Under the pieces are notes generated by a model. The model was given only the letters and a program-made list of their open reading frames with translations, ran no database searches and was not told the DNA's origin. The position numbers were made by a program, and so were the translations under genes. 64,000 nt of DNA, taken from assembly GCA_003415625.1 (NCBI GenBank), contig PYIU01000001.1:5146746-5210745 (forward strand). Direction: 5' to 3'. The DNA comes from Aquanectria penicillioides. Lineage: Eukaryota; Ascomycota; Sordariomycetes; Hypocreales; Nectriaceae. Below are positions 58,955-64,000 of this stretch, in pieces (positions within the stretch are counted from its first letter, which is position 1; every line of letters begins with the position of its first letter).

Positions 58955-59882
58955 ACAGAGAGCCCCGTTCTGGGCCTGGCTTGCGAGAACGCCCCCACTA
59001 TTTTGCCTGTCGCCACGCCTGTAACGGGTTCCCGACGGAAAGGATTTGGTGATGCCACCACATGGCAGGCCATGACACTAAGCCCTGGCTGAAGGACACC
59101 GGTTCCGCGACCATATCCTCGGTGCATGTTTCAGGGGAAACTCACCACGTGAGAGGATCGCCCTGTAGTGATGACCCAGATTTCTGGTCCTCGAACCCTC
59201 ATGGAGGGGGCAAGAATGGGGGGTTCTTCTTGACCAATCTCGTCTCTTTGCTTTCTAACCAGACCAATATCTCCAAAACGACGCCATCTCGATCCCCCCT
59301 TCCGTGCCTTCCCACCCCAGGCGGTCTCACTCTTGAGGCCATCTGTCGTTTTTTCCCATCTTTATCACCGACACCTGCAAGAAAACGCAGTAGCGTCTTC
59401 CACTAATATCCCGTCCCTGCATGCTATGTATTTACATTCGTCTAGGAATGACGGTTCCGCAAGCCGGGGTGCACCCATCGATAATTTCACTGCCACCCTA
59501 GCCACCAGGCATGATGCCCGCATCCTTTATCACCTTATCACACATCATGGGACACTTTGATGTATCATTTTTTTTTCCCTTTATTGTATGTATGTATTTT
59601 TTTTTGTCTAACCGGCCCTTTTCCTGCGTCTCATGACCCATGGACAGAGACCGCCTGCGGTACGAAAAATGGTCCTATAACCTCCCACCTTGCTTAAGAT
59701 GGATCGCGCTTTTGTCTAGATGAATTGACCAGACCAGTAGGATGGGGGCGGGGGTGAAAGAGAAAAAAACGAGATCAGACCCGTCTCGCGTGAAAACAGC
59801 AGTGGACAACCACTACGTCGTTGAAACCCTGCCCTAAACCGTGTCTAGTCACATCATGTGCCAATCAGTCTGACCTCCGTAG

Positions 59883-62800
59883 CTAGGAAGCAGCCTCGGT
59901 TGGATTTCCCAGAACGGCTTCACTGTCCCCATTTGTCCTGGTTGATTCGGAGCCGAGGTGGTTTGGTGGTGCCGCCTTCATCTCCAACACGTCGATGTCA
60001 CTTCCCTGCCGCTCATTTTCCTCGAACGTGAAAGCATCAGACAGGTTGACCGCCAGGAATGTTTTTGGGAGCTTGACCCTGCACAGCTGAGTTAGTTGAT
60101 CTGTCACGGGTGAGAAGGATGCATAAACAGGAAGCCTACTGGTTGAACTTGGCTCGAAGTGTCTTGATAACCTGCAGCCAATCCGCGTGGGGCGTCAAGC
60201 TCCGCCTTGGGGCGCATCCGATGCAATGTCGGCTGTCCAACTGGACGTGCAGGGGGTCAAAGACGTGGCAGCCTGGGCTGATAGTGATGCGAATACTATA
60301 TGTGAAAGTAGGGTCGTCATCTGGTGACCCATGGACCGTCGTCTTCGTCTCCGATTCATACAGCTCGAAACTGATCTGTGAAAGATAGTCGAGCTCGGGA
60401 ATGGTGCTACGTTTGATTTTGGTCTCGATGCCTCCTTCGATGATGCAATTGAGCAGAGTGTAGATGTGTGACTCCTTGGTAAAATAGAAGAAAGATTTAG
60501 CGTCGTCGGAAGCCTGCATTTCCTCTAGGTCCTGTACAATTTCTTTCAGAAGAGGAAGCGAGGTAAGCAGGCCAATCTCGAGCTTCTCACTGTCCGAGAT
60601 ACCGTATTCTTGGGGGCATATGAAATCAAACAGGACTTTTGCCAACCGGTACAATTCTTGCAAGGGCTCGTGTCGCGCATCCGTCTTGGTAGTATTCTGG
60701 TTCGTGCCCTTGTAGAGACGGAAGTATTGTTCCGGTGGTGCTTCCTCGTTGAAGTGTCGCAGATTGTTGAGAAACGAGCGTCTCCTGAAAAGCTTCTTGA
60801 CCGAGGTAGCTCGGCTACCCGCGTCGATTTTGTCCGAACCCTCGGGTGACGGGTTTGAGCTCTTGTCCAGTTTAACGTCCTCTGAGGGTTTGCTATCTTC
60901 TGACACCTTGGGCTTCGCCTCCGTAATCGCGGACCCATACTCCTCTAGCATGTGCTTGGGCGGGGTGTACACCCACTCGAGGAACTGACGGTTGTGTAGG
61001 GCGTCGAATTTCATCGTATCATAAAGCTCTGAGATCTTGCTAGGGTCGACTTTATCGCCGTCACAAAACTCAGCGAACAGCTTCTCCCAACGCTCCCGAA
61101 AAAGCTCCGCATCCTCGCCACAACACCACCGAGACTGGATGTTGTTGACCGCGTTAGCATGTGAGATGGATGATATGGAAGAGTTGGACCCATCCGCGGA
61201 GAGCTTCTCAGTGCTCGGGTTAGAAATGGCATTGAGAGAATTCACGGCGCCGCTATAGAGTTTGCTATAATTGCATTGCATCACGCGACGGTGGAACTTC
61301 ATCAGCTGCACGACTCGTGTCTGAACCTCGGATGGCTCAGGCATGTTTTCGGGCCAAGCAAACTGAGCTGGCCGCTCGTTACCTTTGCGCAGAAGTCCCT
61401 TGAGCTTTTTTTTCACCTTGTCCATCTCATCCTTCGCGGCATTTGAGTCATCAAGCAGGTCCTTCCGGATCGTGATAAAATCTTCCGGTATGTCTTTTTG
61501 GCCTAAGAAAGAGGCAGTCCAGATTTGAGCACTTGTGGTCACACGCCGCTCGGAGCTGCTGAACACGTGGACCTCATCTAGGATGTCTCTATTCAGCAGC
61601 ATCAGGTCATTGCGCATGCTCTCACCCAGCTCCTGTGCTTGGTAGCGAGCGGAGTGTGTCGGCTCTCCGCCCCATTTGACAATCAATTGAAGTTTGTCGA
61701 GGACCAAACTTTCTTCCGCGGCTGTGAACTTCGACATTGTCACGCCAGACAAGGAATCGTGGCGCTTAGGAGCTCTAGGCGGGTCTTCCTTGGAAGATAA
61801 GTTACCCTCCTCTTCGACCACAACCGCCGTTGACTCCACATTCTCGGTCAGACCTGACATCTCATCCACAGTAGCGGGTGGCTCTGTCTTCTTCTTTCGA
61901 AACATTGGTTTGATCTGAACCTTGGTGCCTGCCCAGCTCCCCTTCTTCACTAGGACATTGCGAAGAGCTCGAAGCTTCGCGCGGTCTTCGATATCTTCTT
62001 GGAATGCAACATCAACGGCCTGGATGACACTTGCCAATGCCGCCTCGCCAATCAATAAAACCTCTTCCTGATGGCCTTTCAGAAGGGCAATAAATGGATC
62101 CGTATGGAAAGTGAACTTGTACTTCTGCTTCGGAGTTCGATCCGCATGTCGAATCACCGATACCATACCCTTCAACTTCCAAGAGTGCTTTGGGGGAGGT
62201 GGCGCCGGCATGCTGTCCTCGGGATGTTCTGAATGGAGAGGTTCCGCGATGGAAGAGGCATGATCACTTGACGGAATTGCGGATGTCGCTCCAGGAATAG
62301 AGAGATCCAGTGGAGGGGGAAGATGTGAGACTCCATTTTTCGAAGATAAGTGGTTATCTGGGTGTACGGATGAAGCACCACTCGGGACGCGGCGAAACGA
62401 CTCGATGCTTTGGGTGTCGGCCCCGTTCGTGGCCGTAGTAGTTGAAGTTTTTGTCCCATTCGTTGTTGGCATATTGGCCGCCTCCCGGTCTTTGAAGGCG
62501 TTTGCGGCCCTCGTAAAGGGATCCGTGTCCGATGGGGCTGGAGAAGGCATTGGCGGGGTGACACCACCACGACGCAGTTTTTCTTTGATAAACATATCCT
62601 TCAGTATGGTTGCACTATGGTCGTAGTAGTCATCATTGTCCTTGACGAAACTCCAGCCATTAACATCAATCACGTAGCTCTTACCAGACGCTCGCAAAAG
62701 GTCAAACCCGCATACTCGTTGCCCAAACGCGGTTGAAATCTTGGTCGCCATTTCCTTCTCCTCCGCACTTAATGCGGTAACATAACGCAATTCCTTGCCA

Positions 62801-64000
62801 TGGGTGTTTCTCCTGACAACGCCGTCAACTACAGGGCTCTTTCGAGTTTCTGCATGACAATAATTTGGGCCGACAGTATACGCTTTCACATCTTCAGCGT
62901 TGTCGACCTGCATGAAGCTTTCGTAAAGGTAACTGCTGTTGGGCTCTGTGATGGCGCGGGGAACAGTAAGCTCGGGAATAAAATCGGAGCTCTTGTTTCC
63001 GATCTTTCTAAAAAGTTTGCGGGCGCCTCCACCCGTGCTCTTGGGGAAGTAGATGATGATGTTGTGGTCCTCTCCACTGGTAGGCTTCTCAACGAAGGGC
63101 TTTCTCAAAACGGTGCCATCCACGCTCAAAGCGTCTCCATCTTCAATGAGTTCCACACTCCGGGGAGGAAGAAATTTCTCGGGGTCAACCGGCTCCAGAG
63201 CGATTCCAGAAATATCCTTGATGTGCTTGGCCACTTCTGGTGTGAGGATTTGGGGACCACCATCGCGGCTAACCTCCAAGCGCTTCGGGGTACGAACGTG
63301 AATTTTGTCAAGTAAATGGAGGCATAGACGGCGATCCCACAGGATTTGCTGCATAGGAACATCATTAACACAAAACGGCTTTCGGGCCTTGACATAGGCA
63401 ATAGCCTTTTCGAGTGGGAAACCATCCGAGTAAAAAGAGATGAGATAGTCGCTGAGAATTATCAGTGATCGTTTAAGGAAGGACGGCACGTGCCTATTGC
63501 AGATGGCCGATGCATGCCACTATGCTGTTTCGGCTCACCGAGGGGTAAAGGGACTCACCATATGGGCCAATTTTCAACCTCTGAAACATTGCAATTAGTA
63601 GAGCTCTGGCAATGCGGCTGAACTTGAACTCTTGCGAAAACTTACCTTCGTCAAGAATCACTTTGTCGCCAAAGACGACGACATCAAATTCGCGATTGGC
63701 GATAAGCCGGTTCAAGATGGTCCTGCTAGGCTTGCTCCGGGCTTTGACATCAAGCGCACAGACGCCAATGACGCCCCAACGAGCAGGTTTGACTGCGACA
63801 TGTCAGGTTTCTGATACCGGCGGCTGCGGCTGGTTGCTTTGGGGGGGTGGTGAAGCTTACCCTCTTCCCTTTCCCGATGATGAGGGCCCCTCTCACTACT
63901 TGGGCTGTGACTGCTCGTGGCGGTGCTACCGCTGAACCGCCTCTTGGCCCGGCTACGGGATCGGTCGGGCTGGGTGCGCAGATTTGGTGTGCTGTTCTGC
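59883..64000 (-). CDS. vip1: Vip1/Asp1 inositol pyrophosphate kinase-phosphatase (PPIP5K), 5' end outside window
   Basis: Exons from the window edge are 63861-64000 (partial), 63646-63792, 63559-63580 (22 nt), 60140-63451 and 59883-60078, all in phase. The visible N-terminus is Ser/Arg-rich and probably disordered, followed by the kinase start [17 protein letters not shown] and [14 protein letters not shown]; the microexon supplies EVENWPI. Next come [54 protein letters not shown] and [19 protein letters not shown] of the ATP-grasp kinase. The histidine-acid-phosphatase-like half carries [12 protein letters not shown] and [11 protein letters not shown]. The enzyme phosphorylates IP6/5-IP7 at position 1 and its second domain removes that phosphate. 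In fungi it influences microtubules, phosphate signalling and polarised growth. The C-terminal tail after the last intron is about 65 residues and acidic. Confidence 0.95.

Larger units (their letters stand above)
45197..59882. other. 14.7-kb gene-poor region, no gene supported
   Basis: I find no frame with conserved protein features on either strand. The segment from about 45.8 to 48.2 kb is more AT-rich; from 48.4 to 59.8 kb it is GC-rich with many homopolymers and short tandem repeats: a 10-mer at 48431, G24 and A26 at 49188-49278, GGACA at 53206, GGCAA at 54239 and C24 at 58931. Frames that exist are low-complexity Ser/Pro/Arg-type and break at repeats. T-rich runs at 59568-59605 could belong to the vip1 3' end. 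The region could hold long non-coding transcripts or fast-evolving spliced genes that sequence reading alone does not reveal. Confidence 0.5.

Overview
The window reads as nuclear DNA of a filamentous ascomycete (Pezizomycotina, most likely Sordariomycetes). Genes are split by short introns, mostly 57-190 nt, with GTRNGY donors, CTRAC-like branch points and YAG acceptors. The families present are fungal: Zn2Cys6 and AreB-type GATA regulators, Svf1, a mitochondrial K+/H+ exchange-related protein, an Adp1-like ABCG transporter, a DHA2-type MFS pump and Vip1/Asp1. Intergenic DNA is long and full of microsatellites and homopolymer tracts. Species assignment is inference.

Layout. 0.8-3.1 kb (+): Zn2Cys6 regulator. 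7.0-9.8 kb (+): RBR-type ubiquitin ligase with an acidic block and SR-like repeats. 11.1-11.8 kb: AT-rich element with ~50-bp terminal inverted repeats. 12.7-16.3 kb (+): DUF676/Rog1-like lipase. 17.1-17.2 kb (-): intron-containing tRNA, read as Ala(AGC). 18.6-19.5 kb (+): Mit_KHE1-family protein. 19.7-20.3 kb (-): small unknown protein. 21.2-22.7 kb (-): Svf1. 25.1-27.2 kb (+): GATA factor of the AreB/ASD4 type, with dense GATA motifs in its promoter and second intron. 28.4-29.2 kb (+): strongly divergent histone H4 variant in six exons. 29.7-31.2 kb (-): membrane-linked GNAT acetyltransferase. 37.2-37.9 kb (+): small beta-carbonic anhydrase. 38.1-41.2 kb (-): ABCG transporter. 43.1-45.2 kb (-): MFS transporter. 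59.9 kb to the window end (-): inositol pyrophosphate kinase, with its 5' end outside the window. The 14.7 kb between 45.2 and 59.9 kb shows no gene I can support.

The genes are mostly independent housekeeping or regulatory loci, not one pathway or a secondary-metabolite cluster. Possible functional links are only loose: chromatin and nitrogen regulation (GATA factor beside the H4 variant), and stress or ion homeostasis (Svf1, Mit_KHE1 protein, carbonic anhydrase, Vip1).

The two points most worth attention are the H4 variant and a run of four single-base frame breaks in the GNAT, ABC and MFS genes. Every break lies in a G-run of the + strand and every one is repaired by one extra G. This looks like systematic homopolymer under-calling in the assembly rather than four independent gene deaths.
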